Source: Mesodorylaimus sp. YZB2_4 (lineage: Eukaryota; Nematoda; Enoplea; Dorylaimida; Dorylaimidae). From it: a stretch of DNA of 64,000 nt. The notes below the pieces were generated by a model that saw nothing but the letters and a program-made list of their open reading frames with translations, did not search any database and was not told where the DNA came from. A program made the translations under genes and the position numbers. The stretch covers positions 372,001 through 436,000 of the forward strand of contig JASANH010001727.1 of NCBI GenBank assembly GCA_030248295.1, read 5' to 3'. The first letter of the stretch is position 1. Each line of letters opens with the position of its first letter. Positions 1 to 11,539 of this stretch are shown here, piece by piece.

Positions 1-7
1 ACCAGGG

Positions 8-460
8 TGACAAACTACCAAGAGAACATCGCCAACTGTCAAGTCAAACTTTGCAAAAAGAATAATTGTAGCATGTTCCTACGTGCAAAAGAAAGCTATG
101 TGCAAAATATTAGAGGCGTCTGGCCAACTTGTCAGTTGTGTTCAGCGTCCAAAGTCCTGAATTTTTGTGTCTGGGAGCTTGAGAAAAAACCGCAGATTCT
201 TTCCAAACTAGGTTTTTGGGTTCGTAGTTTCGAGTTTAAGCTTCCCAACATTCTGGTTCGGGGTTCCTTCCTCAACAAACCCAAAAAATCCAGGAGAATT
301 TTAAAATTTCGCAGGACTTTAGTCGCTAACCACTACAAAAAAGTTGGGCAGACGTCTCTAATATTTTGCACAGAGCTTTCCTTTGCACGTAGGAACATCT
401 TACAATTATTCGTTTTTCCAAGTTTGACTTGACAGCTGGCGATGCTCCCTTGGAAGTATT
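8..460. mobile_element. Foldback (MITE-like) element
   Basis: The ends of this stretch are long inverted repeats. Bases of about 8-135 reappear as the reverse complement at about 340-460, sharing for example the segments TGTCAAGTCAAAC and GATGTTCCTACGTGCAAA with few mismatches. The middle holds no coding signal. A related right-half copy lies near 8380-8590, sharing the TTTCCAGGACTTCGGTCGCT and AATATTTTGCGCAGAGCTTTC type segments, which supports a dispersed family. The target-site duplication cannot be judged because the left end sits at the window edge. Long-armed MITE is the likeliest class; no transposase is present. Confidence 0.7.
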
Positions 461-975
461 TGGAAGTGCAGCAATGTCTGACGTCTTCCTTTTTGTACCC
501 CCCTCCCGATGCCCGTTGTGGCTAGTTTCTGCGCTATAGACTCAGGATCAACACTCATAGGGCGCCTGTGTTTGCTAAACTTACAGGTGACAGACAAACA
601 GGTTGACGTGCTCCCAAAGAAATTTCACCCGGGGGATGTTTGTGCTGACGTTCCACACTCGTCAAAAACAAGACAGTCAACATTTTAGACCTGAACGGTC
701 CGGACCCGGACCCGGACCTGCCGATGAGACGGAAGGAATAAATCAATGCGAATCAGCTTGGTTCAGATTGTTTCAGAAAACGCTAGTCGACAAAATAAAA
801 GTGAGATGCTTGGCGAGTGTTACTAAAAACTAACTACTTCGGCGTTTCGACCGTCGAGCCTTCACCAGAAATACCAAAACGCGCAAAGGCACACCAAATA
901 TTTAAAAAAAATACTGGATTTTTCAGTTTTCCTTCATTAGTACCTGGCAAAAGCATTGCTTGGCGGCTCGGCAGG
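461..975. other. Intergenic, no gene seen
   Basis: I see no exon with both splice signals and a conserved product here. Open frames on both strands are short and overlap each other. The stretch separates the foldback element from the decayed Hint 3' copy. Confidence 0.5.
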
Positions 976-979
976 CAGA

Positions 980-1080
980 CCATATTTTTATTCGTCTTCA
1001 TAACATTTGGAGCACGAGGTTTACACACGAGTAAAATGTGTATTCAGGATGCCACAGTGGATGTTTTCTTGCCTTGCACA
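980..1080 (-). pseudogene. Inverted, decayed copy of the Hint gene 3' end
   Basis: Read on the minus strand, this segment matches the end of the Hint gene at 2600-2710. It shares the coding tail (ENIHCGILNTHFTRV-stop here, DIHYDILNTQSTHA-stop there), then the matching 3' untranslated bases (ATGTTATGA and AGACGAATA segments) and an AATAAA signal at 987-992. Upstream of about 1080 the similarity fades and no Hint core (TxxH, SCF) can be read. It is either the last exon of an inverted paralogue whose other exons I cannot find, or a truncated duplicate. The second reading is preferred. Confidence 0.6.
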
Positions 1081-2016
1081 TTGCGAATATAGGGTTGTAT
1101 TTTTTCGGTGACTCCAAGTTAGCCTTTCTGAAGGAAAAAAATTGAAGTCACACAACCGCCCATACGAATGATGGAAATGTGGTGTAACGACAAGCTCTAC
1201 AGTTACCTTGCAAAGCAACCGACCATTTCTTGGATTTCCAGGCTTTCTAGGCCAAAGGGGGATACTATGTTCGCTCACCTCATCCCGACTGATCGAGGGG
1301 CTACCTAAGGGTTAGGGAAGTTTCACAGAGCTTGCGAGCCATTTGATAAATCAGTCATCAGGTGCTTGACATACTGTTCATCATTCATGGCTTAACCAGA
1401 ATTCCTGCTTTTTATGTAAGCTGGAAGATAAATTTTTGGCAGAATTTCGATTTTTGCGCGGCTATGACGATTAGTCAGTTAACTTAAAAACTGGAATGAG
1501 CCACGAAGAAACCTTTTTTGACGAACCATATTTTCTGCAGTATGTGCGCTTCTGTCAAAATCAAAGTCAAAGTCAAAGTCAAAATTACTGGGGGCCAACA
1601 TAGTCGAAGACATGGTCAAAATCTTCGATGAGTGGCACCAAAGTACATGTCAAAGTCCATCTGAAATTACCAGTCGCTACTCAATCGAATGGGGAGTTTA
1701 TAAGCTGTTTTGAAGCAGTTTTGCCACGGGAGTATCGCCACAATGTATTTAGAGGATTTTTCCTGCGGAAACAGGCTTGAAAGGTGGGCGTGCCCGATGA
1801 AACGGGTTATTGATCAGACACTGCTCCCTTGATTGTTTTGAGCCGCCATTTTTCTGTTTTTATGGCCATTCATCATCTCGCCAAAGTACTCCGCTGGATG
1901 CCTCATACTGGCCCGCGAAATCGGAGCTTGTATTAAGTGAAGGTCCCGCAAACGTTCAATTCAGCGTCCTCTGCAACTTGCTTTGCCAACCAACTTTGGC
2001 TACGATTGTTGGCATA

Positions 2017-2661
2017 ATGCTGTGCGCTATCTCTCTCATTTTGCTTGCTTTTCTTCGCGTCAGTGCGGGATGCACTGCCCAAGCCCCACCACCTGCACCT
2101 GCACCAGCACCAGCACCCATTATTTTAAAAAAGAAATGCATTCACAGGGAGTCGAATATTCTGTTGGCCAATGGACGCAGCTTGCGAGCAGCCGATCTGG
2201 TTATTGGCGATTGGGTGTTGGGCGAAGATGGAGAGTCCGATGTCGTCGTCCTGACCCCCGACACGGATGTGGACGAGGTGCACCCATTTGTCATATTCGA
2301 GACCATGTCGGGTAAGAAGGTTTCGCTGACCCCTGACCACGCCGCCTTTGCTCGTCCTTGCGGCCTAGCCTTGGATGAACCTTGGCCCGCAAAACGAGGT
2401 GTTGACGTAGAGGTTGGTGACTGTGTCCCGTTGGCGAGCGGGCAAGAAGAACAAATCGCATCAGTGGCCCTGGTCGAGATGTCTGGCAGAGTTCAGCCAA
2501 TCACCAGCAGCGGTAAACTGGTAATCGATGGTGTCATCATGTCCTGCTTTGAATACTCTGCTACCAACACAACCCGACTGGGCAAGCACACCCGTTCCTC
2601 CTGCCCGTCAACAGAAGACATCCACTATGACATCCTGAATACACAGTCTACTCATGCGTAA
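2017..2661 (+). CDS. Secreted Hint-domain (hedgehog-type autoprocessing) protein
   Basis: This is a 214-residue protein. The frame stays open upstream, but the first ATG followed by a credible signal peptide is at 2017 (MLCAISLILLAFLRVSAG), so I start there; an upstream exon is possible. Residues 20-36 are an Ala/Pro linker. Residues 41-178 are a Hint domain: Cys41 at the splice-junction position in the KKC-IHRES block, the TPDH motif (Thr105, His108) and the late IMSCFEY motif with Cys177. These match the nucleophile, TxxH and C-terminal Cys of hedgehog autoprocessing domains. There is no hedgehog signalling domain. The residue before Cys41 is Lys rather than the usual Gly, and Ile replaces the usual Phe after it, so real cleavage is uncertain. 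The roughly 35-residue tail is conserved in the inverted copy at 1021-1080. A polyadenylation signal AATAAA follows at 2703-2708. Partner and function are unknown. Confidence 0.82.
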   Translation: MLCAISLILLAFLRVSAGCTAQAPPPAPAPAPAPIILKKKCIHRESNILLANGRSLRAADLVIGDWVLGEDGESDVVVLTPDTDVDEVHPFVIFETMSGKKVSLTPDHAAFARPCGLALDEPWPAKRGVDVEVGDCVPLASGQEEQIASVALVEMSGRVQPITSSGKLVIDGVIMSCFEYSATNTTRLGKHTRSSCPSTEDIHYDILNTQSTHA

Positions 2662-2702
2662 GCTTCGTGCAGCCATGAAATGTTATGAAAGACGAATATC
2701 GA

Positions 2703-2708
2703 AATAAA
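2703..2708 (+). promoter_or_regulatory. Polyadenylation signal of the Hint gene
   Basis: AATAAA lies 42 nt after the Hint stop codon, the expected distance for a 3' end signal. The same neighbourhood is copied at 980-1020 on the other strand. Confidence 0.7.
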
Positions 2709-2719
2709 GTTTAGCCAAG

Positions 2720-4900
2720 CACTGTGCTTTTAAGGTTTGTACTTTTTTATATTTGACATACTTGTGCACGTTTGCTTATCTGGTCAATGTTTTATATCGA
2801 AAAGGTTCTGGAGTAAACAGGCATAGTAAATTGGGAGTAAATCGGGGGTAGCGCAGAAACTAGGCATGCAATGGGCGTCGGAGAGGTACAACAGGGACGC
2901 CAAAGAGACACTACGTCAGATATTGATGCGCTTCAAAATAGTCTGTCACCTTGATCAACCAGCTCAACAATGTTGTTTTGTTTTGCTTTTCTTCACATTC
3001 CACTTCGCAAATCAAACATGTGCAACCAAATGGACTGGTTGCTTCTGATGGCAACCACAACATTTCTAGTTAACGAGATCAGGTCGACCATGTGTCGCAG
3101 AACATACTCTGTTAACCTTTTTGTGTCACACACCAACTCGTGGAAGCCAGCCAATCATACAGCTGCCTTGTGATTGGCTGGTTTACAAAGAGTTTTCAAA
3201 ATTTAAGACACACCTTTGGGCCGTGCCCAAGAAAACTTTCTTCCGCACCTTAGAAAAGCCTTGTAGAAATTTCGGTCACAAATTCATAGGCGAATAGTCA
3301 GTCTGAAGCATGGATCTACTTTACCACCGGATCTACTTTGCGGTGCGGTACTTTTCCAGGAAGTAGATCCCTGATCTGAAGGCTGTGACGGCGAAAAAAG
3401 AAGGGCAGCGAGAAGTCGTGATTTTATAAGAATATAACAAAAATGACGTCCAGAATCATCATGTTTGCTGGCCCTTTTGATCAAGGCGTGTAATTGCTGA
3501 ATTTGAATTTCAAAAGATCAAATCACAGGACATGCGTAACAAGAAGAATGATTTGTGCGGCCCCAACACAACCAATATTCTGCCTCTATCACACGTTTAC
3601 ACAGTACTTACCTTCACGTTCACGTGCTCATGCTTCATCGCCACTTCCATACCCATATCTTTTTCAAGGCCCTGATGATATGATCTGCATGACAAATAAG
3701 TCTACGCACGCAATTTATGCTTTTATTTGCCGCGTGATTCAAAGAAATCCTTTCTGATGCAGCTAGATTTTGGTACTGTAGATGAAATGAAACCAACATG
3801 CACTTGGTCGATTTCCAGACTGGCGGGAAATTTAAAAATATTTTTTAAAATCGAATACCAGGTTTTGTTAATTTATTTCTTTAAAAATAAACGTTCCTGT
3901 AACTGATCTCGGTATCAAAATAGAATCAGAAGTTTTTATTCTTGCAAGTCTCTGGAACGATAGGAACTGTGAACTAACGCATCCCTGAATTTCTGGCTTA
4001 CAGGTACGTTTTAACCTGACTGTTCACACTCTGTCAGTCCCCCAAAAACACTGCTATAACTAACTTACACACCGCTAATTTCTCCTGATTAAGTCAGAAT
4101 TTAGTGCCGTGAAAATAGGAAATTTCCATGCAGTGCATTATTTTTCCAGCGTGAGCACAGTTATCATTTATCCATTTGCGAGGTATGTAATGCAAATGGA
4201 GAAATGCATGCTACATGAAATCAGCAGGATTGCAAAGTGAAGGTGGCCAGACTCAAATTTACCATAACTAGTACTCCAGTGCAACCTAATGCTTTGGATT
4301 CACACACACTTGAAAGCCAAAGCGTAGTTTTCTTAAACCTGATATTTTAGCACTTAATGCTTTATGGCAAATAAGTATCAAATTCAGCCGTCTTCTTTAA
4401 AAACAGGCGCCGCTGTGCTGATAGAACCACTATTTTTCTTCAGGGATCGAGATTAATCAGATCTGGTTGTCCAGCTTATCCAGCTAGCCGATCCACTTCT
4501 CCAGCTGCCTCAATACGCGGTCAGTAAGTCAGCAAATCTGACAGCAAATTATGTTGCAGCCAGCTTTTTTAACATTTTTATTGTACAGCTTTCAAAAACG
4601 CGCTGTTGAGCATACATGTGTTCATAAAACATTGCAAAGACACGCGCTTACAGAAACAAGAAGTTTCAAACACCGCTTTGGGGCGTGTCCGAATAAACAG
4701 GACATTATCGCTGGATTACTGTAGGGTAAGTACAGCCAACAAAGGAGACGTAGGAGATAAAAATCACTATACGCAAAAATATTTTAAGAAATTAAATGCA
4801 AACCTTTTACAAGCCTAATAAAAAACAGTCATGGCTAAAATAGCTAGTATTCCTCCCATTTTTCCCGTTTTCTCTCAATAGGAACTCGCTTAATTCCGAC
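2720..4900. other. Intergenic with a dispersed-repeat copy
   Basis: No supported gene is seen between the Hint gene and the 3' end of the zinc-module gene. Bases 3411-3560 resemble 9690-9840 (shared GAATCATCATGTTTG, TTTCAAAAGATC and ATGCGTAA-like blocks), so an old dispersed repeat is present. The rest is AT-rich and unremarkable. Confidence 0.5.
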
Positions 4901-4908
4901 TTTTTTCT

Positions 4909-7900
4909 TTACTGTTTCTCGTTTTTGCCTTTCAGATTTTGAGCTTCTTTTGCGCGGATCTTTTTTAAATATTCTCTCACCCACTCAGCCGGCGTTATAG
5001 CATTTTCGGGTTTATAAAAGTAATTAACCCTGGCATGCTCAGGTTTTCCATTGTAATTTTTTGAAATGAAACCTTGCATTCGGCCGTTTAGAGCGCCCTC
5101 CATGTCATCACCGATGTACAGCGGTTGTTGTGATACAGCTATTGTACAGTAGAGATAGGGTTAGATAATTTATTATTTCATTAAGCTTTCACGCCTCCAG
5201 AAGTCTCACCTTGATTTTCGTACCCATATGCTTGCGGGGCTTGTTCAATGGGGGCCCCGTACGAATATCCAACCTGCGGTACTATAAAACTGACGGGAAC
5301 ATATGGGGGCTGACTGTAAGCGAATCCACTGCCTGACAGGCTCGCAGTAGACATGGTACTCGTGTGTCCATATTCCGGGACCATGTATCCGCGACCGGAA
5401 GGAGCAGCACCCGCAGCAGCAGCAGGCGCGCCAGGACAAGGTCTGGACACTGAAGCAAAAAATCCTTGTTTTAAAAGGATCGTATTCCTAAGGGGTCGGA
5501 CCTATGTATCATGTTATTAAATATATGTACCATATCTGATGTTTATGAATTATTATGTGTATACCGTAAATATACAGTATATCTGGTATAAATATATATA
5601 CAGAAATCAAATATCCGATATATATATATATATGTCACATATCTACTGTATATATTAATTTCATATCCCATATATATATATGGGATATATATATATGTCA
5701 TATTATACATAAATGAATACTATACACATACATATGATATATGACACATACACATAATACAAATATATATGTATATATATCATGTCTAATATATATGTTA
5801 TGCTGAGAATTGCAATTTTGCAACTCCATTGCAACTTTTAAAAAGGTTTCCCCCGAATCATTATATACACACATATATACATACATAAAGACATATATAT
5901 AGATATGTATGTAAATTATGATATATAGATATATGTGTATATTATGACATATATATATATGTATATTATAATAAATGTCATATGCATTATATGATATATA
6001 TATATGTATACATAATACATGTATAATATATATCATATCTTATCAATATATATATATCATATCTTATCAAAATATATATATCATATCTCATCAATATATA
6101 TATATATCATATCTTATCAATTTATATATATATATATCATATATTATCAATATATATACATCATCTCTTAAAAAATATATATCATAAATAAATATATATA
6201 TATATATATATCATATAAATAAATATATATATATATATATCATAAATAAATATATATATATATATATCATGTCTAATATATACATATATGCATATCATAC
6301 CAGAGAAATAAATATATATGTATATATATATTTGCGCATCCGCACTCTGGAAAATCGTAGCAAGCTTCTATTCTAGGATTTTTTTGGGCAACCAATGTTT
6401 TACATGCTGTCATATCTTATGCTGAATGAGTTGCAAGGCGAAATGCGTTCATCGATTTTTCATGCCTGACGATTGCCATTTTGCAACTCCATTGCAACTT
6501 TTAAAAAGGTTCCCGCAAAATTTTTTTAAAAATGCGCAGACTGCGAGCATATTTCATCCAAAAAAAATTTTTTAATGTTGATTAAACAATTCTAGTGCTA
6601 ACTGATTGGTTAGTCAGTCAGAATAAAAAATTTTGTGACAAGGGTGGATTTGAGCGTGTATTTCGCAAGCAGCTTGACCTTGTCGGCTTGAACAGCAAAC
6701 ACTTCCAACAGTTTCAATTTTTTGAATTGTGTTATGCACGTTCGGCGTTTTTGTTGGCCCTTTTCTCCCTGCTGCAATTCTGCGGACTCGACTTTCTAGC
6801 ACATACTGTATGCACAATATGAGACTTGTGAGAAGGGCAGCCTGTTGGTCACGATTTAATATTGTATGCACCGAACAGGAAAAAAAAGATAACTCGCATG
6901 AGAATCCTTGCAAAACTTACTGTTATTTGCTGAAACAAAATTTCTACCTTGGTTTTTTACAATCGATTTTTTCGCTCCAGTAGCTGGAATTTTTTCGGAT
7001 GTATTCTCATCGCTTTTTGACACACAGCTGGGCTTTTCTTTCGTCGCAGGATTTTGATGCGGCTAAATGGAAAATAGTCCATAAATGATTTGAATGTTGA
7101 AACATTGGTTTTTGGGACAAAATTTCTTGACCCCATTTGGATTTCTTATCCACCCCGCCAACAAAAATAAATCCTTTTAAGGAGCTAATGTCTGCTGTTT
7201 TTCCAAACCGAGGCTAAGCATTGATAAAAAAGACTTCATATCTATCCCGGTTGCATAAAGATACACATTAAAAACGTGTGAAAAATTCAAACTGTACTCA
7301 CAGGTATCGACAAGTTATTGTCATCTTGGGCCTGCTGGGTCGCGGTTTCAGTGACATTGACTTTACTCGCTTCTGGGCATTTGATTTTCTAGAAAACGCT
7401 AAATTTGCAAGGAAATTCGTAATTCTTTGGGGAACTTTAAGAATTATGCCAAACATTTTCCCTTGAGTAGGGCGCGACCCCGCCGTCCCAGAGGCCTGCG
7501 TTAAACTTCCTCTGCAGAGGTGAGGGTTCAACTCCCTCGCGTGATAAGTTTTTTTGGTGTGTCATGGCATGGCCTAATTTTGGACAAATATGAGGGCACA
7601 TACGACAGTTTTTTTCGGTTTTGCTACTTCCTCCACGGTGGCTCGATAAGTGGTTTCTGGGGCTACTTCATTTTCTTCGATTTTTTCCGGCTTTGCTAAA
7701 AGCATAATCATGCTTTATTATCTGCTCGAATACACCAATAAAAACTTCCAACCGGTTTTGTTCGTCACGCCAGTCGATTTGATGGAGCGGGTGTGCTCCT
7801 TGATAGGATGCGCACAATTGTAGCAGTCGTTGGCCTTTTTCGCATCGACCTCTTCGAACCCTTGGCAGTCGCAAGGTACATTGTTCACAGTAAAATTACA

Positions 7901-9614
7901 GCTCCATATTTCCTGCACATAAATGCACAGTCACAGGTACAGTAGGTTCAGCATGAGAAGCACACAGTACGGAATCACGATGCGACTCTGATGCGCGGTG
8001 CAGCGTAACAATTGACTGTACTTTGACCATGCATGCGACACTATACAATAGCGTTGATACAGTTAACTGAAACTGAAACTGAAACTGAATCTATCAGTTT
8101 TAATTCAGTTCATCTTCTTCAATTTCATCCATTTTCTTACAAACATTTTAAAGTCACATCTTCTTGATCTCAGAAAGCTTTGACAGCCAGTAAGTTGAAC
8201 TTGACATGCTTCTTTTCGATGATTCTTAGTTCCTGGTGTGGAAGAAAGCTCTACTAAAAATATTTGGCCCTTATGGCCAGCTGGTCTGCAGCGGTCAGCT
8301 CCTAAAATCTTGCGGGTTTTCAAATTAGTGTGTTGCGAGGCGACAGAAAGTTGAGAAACACTCGCAGGGCTCTTCTGAACCCACTGTTCAGGTTATGGGC
8401 TTTGGTTCCGTCTCCCAGGCTTCTGGCTCTGAATTTTTTTGCACATAATACCCTCGAAGCGAGCATGTTTCCAAAAATTTCCAGGACTTCGGTCGCTGAC
8501 CTCTGCTGAGTAGTTGCCCAAACGAGCTAAATATTTTGCGCAGAGCTTTCTTTTGGACCAAAAGAAATAACAATTATGAGCTATTGCATTAGAATTAGAG
8601 CGGTTACAAGGTTCAGGTACTTGGTCTGTCTGCGGATTTGTTGGTGGGTGGACTGTTGAGACATGGTTGCATGCTCGTAAAGGACCCTCTGGTGTTGACT
8701 TTGGTCTTTACTGCGCCTTGTTAGCTGTTTAAAGTCTTAAATGCGAAAGAGTAGTTACTTGAATAAAGAAAAGTGGAGATTGTTCTCGTCAAGTATTCCC
8801 ATCTAGATGCGAAATGCTTTTTAAGGAAAAACTAAATCATTCAGTTAAATTTAATTAACTGAATGTTTTGAGATCCAGCTAACTGTAAGTGAAACTGAAT
8901 CTAGTCGGAGATTCAGTCAACTTAACTGAAACTGAAACTGAATCTTTTTTCCAAAACTGTATTAACGCTTCTATACAAGGGTACAACCTTAAAAATTATT
9001 AAGCTACAATAGAGTATTAAGCTTTATTTTGATCCCTGACGATGTTTGAAGTCCTAGATTTACCCAGTATAGTTTGCATACATAGTGCATACGGCACAGT
9101 AAATAACCATACTATGATCCTGTTTTGCGTATTACACAGTGGTCACTCCGCCGATTATCGCACTACACCGCAAAGCAGGACCACACTATGGTTACTTTAT
9201 AATGGTATGTAAACCCGCTGTATACTGTGGTACGTCTATCCCCTTGAACATCGTCAGGCCAGTAGAGCTCGAAACTACGCAAATTATAGCTTGATGATAT
9301 TCAAAGTTACAGTATACCCCTGTAGCCTGTATGTCTAAAGTATTAGGAGGATATGGACGCAACGAAAGTATGGCTTAGTGTGAATACCCAGACCAGCTGG
9401 TATGAAGTCGACATAGCCACAACCCTATACCATGCATGCATCAGGCATACTGTACCTCGATCAGGGCATGCCTTGCTCCAGCGTGGCCGCATCGAGCGCA
9501 CGCGTTTGTGCCCTCTCTCACAGCGTACTCACGACAGTCGCTGCAGTTGACGATTTGGCAGCCACCACGGAGGACCCCACGGTGATCTCGATTGGTAAAT
9601 TGGGCCTGGGCCAT
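4909..9614 (-). CDS. Protein with two tandem Cys/His zinc-binding modules, family unknown
   Basis: I assembled seven exons, all phases agreeing: 9614-9456, 7912-7753, 7695-7604, 7388-7302, 7062-6921, 5449-5210, 5138-4909 (369 residues). Exon 1 starts at ATG 9614. Exons 1 and 2 are both 53 codons and each encodes the same pattern: C24-x2-C27-x11-C39-x2-C42-x-H44-x4-H49, and C67-x-C69-x13-C83-x2-C86-x-H88-x4-H93. These look like zinc ligands made by an exon duplication. Exons 3-5 are Lys/Glu/Pro-rich and probably disordered, exon 6 is Ala/Gly/Tyr-rich, and exon 7 (76 codons) is charged and gene-like, ending KGKNEKQ. I do not recognise the family. Weakest points are the exon 2 donor (GTTGGA) and the choice of internal donor in exon 6 (CAAG|GTGAGA). 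Reading through that donor would end the protein at 5181. Intron 5 holds a long AT microsatellite. Confidence 0.68.
5500..6335. repeat. AT microsatellite / TATATC minisatellite block
   Basis: This is a dense run of TATATA with an interspersed unit of the type TCATATCTTATCAATATATA repeated near 6030-6290. It also contains a duplicated non-AT segment (TTGCAACTCCATTGCAACTTTT at 5816 and again at 6480). It lies within intron 5 of the zinc-module gene. Confidence 0.9.
7465..7560 (+). repeat. tRNA-like fragment
   Basis: The segment ends with a T-arm-like GAGGG-TTCAACT-CCCTC stem-loop and a following T-run, but no matching 5' acceptor strand or convincing anticodon arm exists. It is best read as a tRNA-derived SINE remnant in an intron of the zinc-module gene. 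Confidence 0.35.
8044..8977. mobile_element. Non-autonomous element with CTGAAA-repeat termini
   Basis: The left end reads AGCGTTGATACAGTT followed by repeated CTGAAA units. The right end carries the same in reverse (CTGAAA units, then AACTGTATTAACGCTT at 8955-8970). An internal palindrome CATTCAGTTAA/TTAACTGAATG sits near 8837-8864. A piece related to the foldback element at 8-460 is nested at about 8380-8590. No coding capacity is seen. It lies in intron 1 of the zinc-module gene. Confidence 0.5.
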
Positions 9615-11519
9615 GGCTCTTATTGAACCAATGTCGTTTGAAGAAAATTTGAAATGAACGACGGCAAAGAGGAAAGGTCTGAGGCGGGTCGTCATTTTAT
9701 ACAGTAGGGACAACAAAATTGAATTCATCCTGAATCATCATGTTTGTCATTTCCTTTCGATTATGCGCAAAATTATTAAATTTTAATTTCCAAAAGATCG
9801 AATTACGGTAAGCATGACTAAGGATTTCGCAAAAGCATCTTCTAAAGATTCTTTTCATGATCTTCGAGTCACCTGCATTCCTTGGCACAGGTTCCAGCAT
9901 TCACCCACTATTTCTTTAGTCATGTCTTCATATCCGTTGCCGCGCGTGACCCTGCTGCAAGATTTTTTAAATTTTTTTGTAGCACCAAAAGGCACTTATT
10001 TGCATTACTTCTTTTATATGGCGTATTTCAAAATCGTGCCTAGCAATCTAACAACCTTTTAGAAATTCTTACCTACAGTACGAAACCTATTACCAACATT
10101 TTTCCGCATTTCGAAAAAGTACGAACGTCTCTTTAGGTCTGTGAGAACTCGTTAGTTTTTCTACGTGTTTCTGAAATCTTCTGATCGTGAGATGATGGCG
10201 ATCGTAAATTCAGAATCATCGATTTTGCTTGTCTCTTAAACAGAATGCTACAGAATTAAAAAGATGAGGCCAGAACTCGCCCCTGTCACTGTTACAATGG
10301 GCGTACTGTAGATTTTGATCCAGTGTACACCACACTATCAGGCGCGTAGCCAGCAGGGGCAGCCCCTGGCAAGAACTTTCGAGTAAAGGTGCCTTGGCAC
10401 TTTTTCTGTCGCTCCCGTCGACAGTGACCAAAAACGGAGTCTAAAGAATTTGAAAAGTCCCGCTTCAGTGCTGCTTACATCAAGCATGATGCATCAAAGA
10501 TGCGAGTTAACCAGGTTAAGCAATGCACTGATAGGTCACGATGGGAATTCAGCGCTGACGTGCAGTTTTGTTCTTATGCACCCTGCTATTCAGTTGACCT
10601 GTTTTGTTTATCAGCAGTCAGTAAAGTTTTTGATTTGGATTTGATTGAAATCTGCTAACCAGGAGAGACCAAATTGAAAAACCTCGGAAGCACTAAAAAT
10701 GATGGAAAATGATATTAGAAAAAGCTATATTGACCTAATTTTCCGAAGCTTTCGCCTCCGGCGGGGCCCCTCGCACTAGCAGGTGCAAGCTGACCCTGCA
10801 TTGCGCAGTCCCTTTTCGTCGTTGGACACTTTTCTCGAGAAATTTTAAATAGAACCCAAAAATTTTTTGCCACTTTTGTAATCTTGTGTCTGTCGCGTAC
10901 CGCATTGAACGATCCTACAGCATACTGTATTCTACAGCAAACATTCGCAGATCCAATCTCCACAACTATATCAGACCTAGCGCTCTCTTATGGCTCCCAG
11001 TCGCCTGGCCAGCCCTGCCCTTGACTTGTCCACACATCGTCAGCTGTATCAGACTGATGTACCCTGGCTGCTCCGTGGTCACTTACAACCCAGACAAGAG
11101 ACTCGGTGTTGATGGAAGACGCTAGCGTTCACTATGCCGGTCCCATCCTATACTAACATCGCACTCACTAAAGCGGCCTTGGGTAATCGGCTGCCGAGTT
11201 TGCTGAGCCGAGATGCGTTTACATTGCATACCTCGGTTGGCTCATCTTGCGAGGCAGCCGAAGTGCAACGTGGGCGGCCCTAAATCGATTCTATGACCAA
11301 ATCCACTGCCAGGTGATCCGTGTGTCTTTGCCACGATGGCACACTTTCCCTGTGCAGTGCACGTTACAGTAAGGCATTGCTGAACGACTACGGACTTATG
11401 GCGAGCTCGCGATAAAAACAGGGTCATGCCTTCAAATCCATGGTTTATCACATTTCCAATCGGGACCACGGGCCATACAATACAGTATGCACAGTACACC
11501 CATTCAGACCTGCTCCTTC

Positions 11520-11539
11520 GGGGGGGGGGGGGGGGGGGG
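11520..11539 (+). repeat. Poly-G tract (20 G)
   Basis: Twenty consecutive G bases follow CTCCTTC. The true length may differ in the genome because such runs are error-prone in assemblies. Confidence 0.9.

Noticed and set aside
5100-5175. An operon with trans-splicing between the exon ending at 5181 and the frame starting at 5103
   Set aside because: The GTGAGA donor at 5209 and the acceptor at 5138-5140 join the two frames in phase through a 71-nt intron typical of this genome, so one gene explains both.
7465-7560. Functional tRNA gene
   Set aside because: The T-arm is good and a T-run follows, but there is no matching acceptor strand or anticodon arm.
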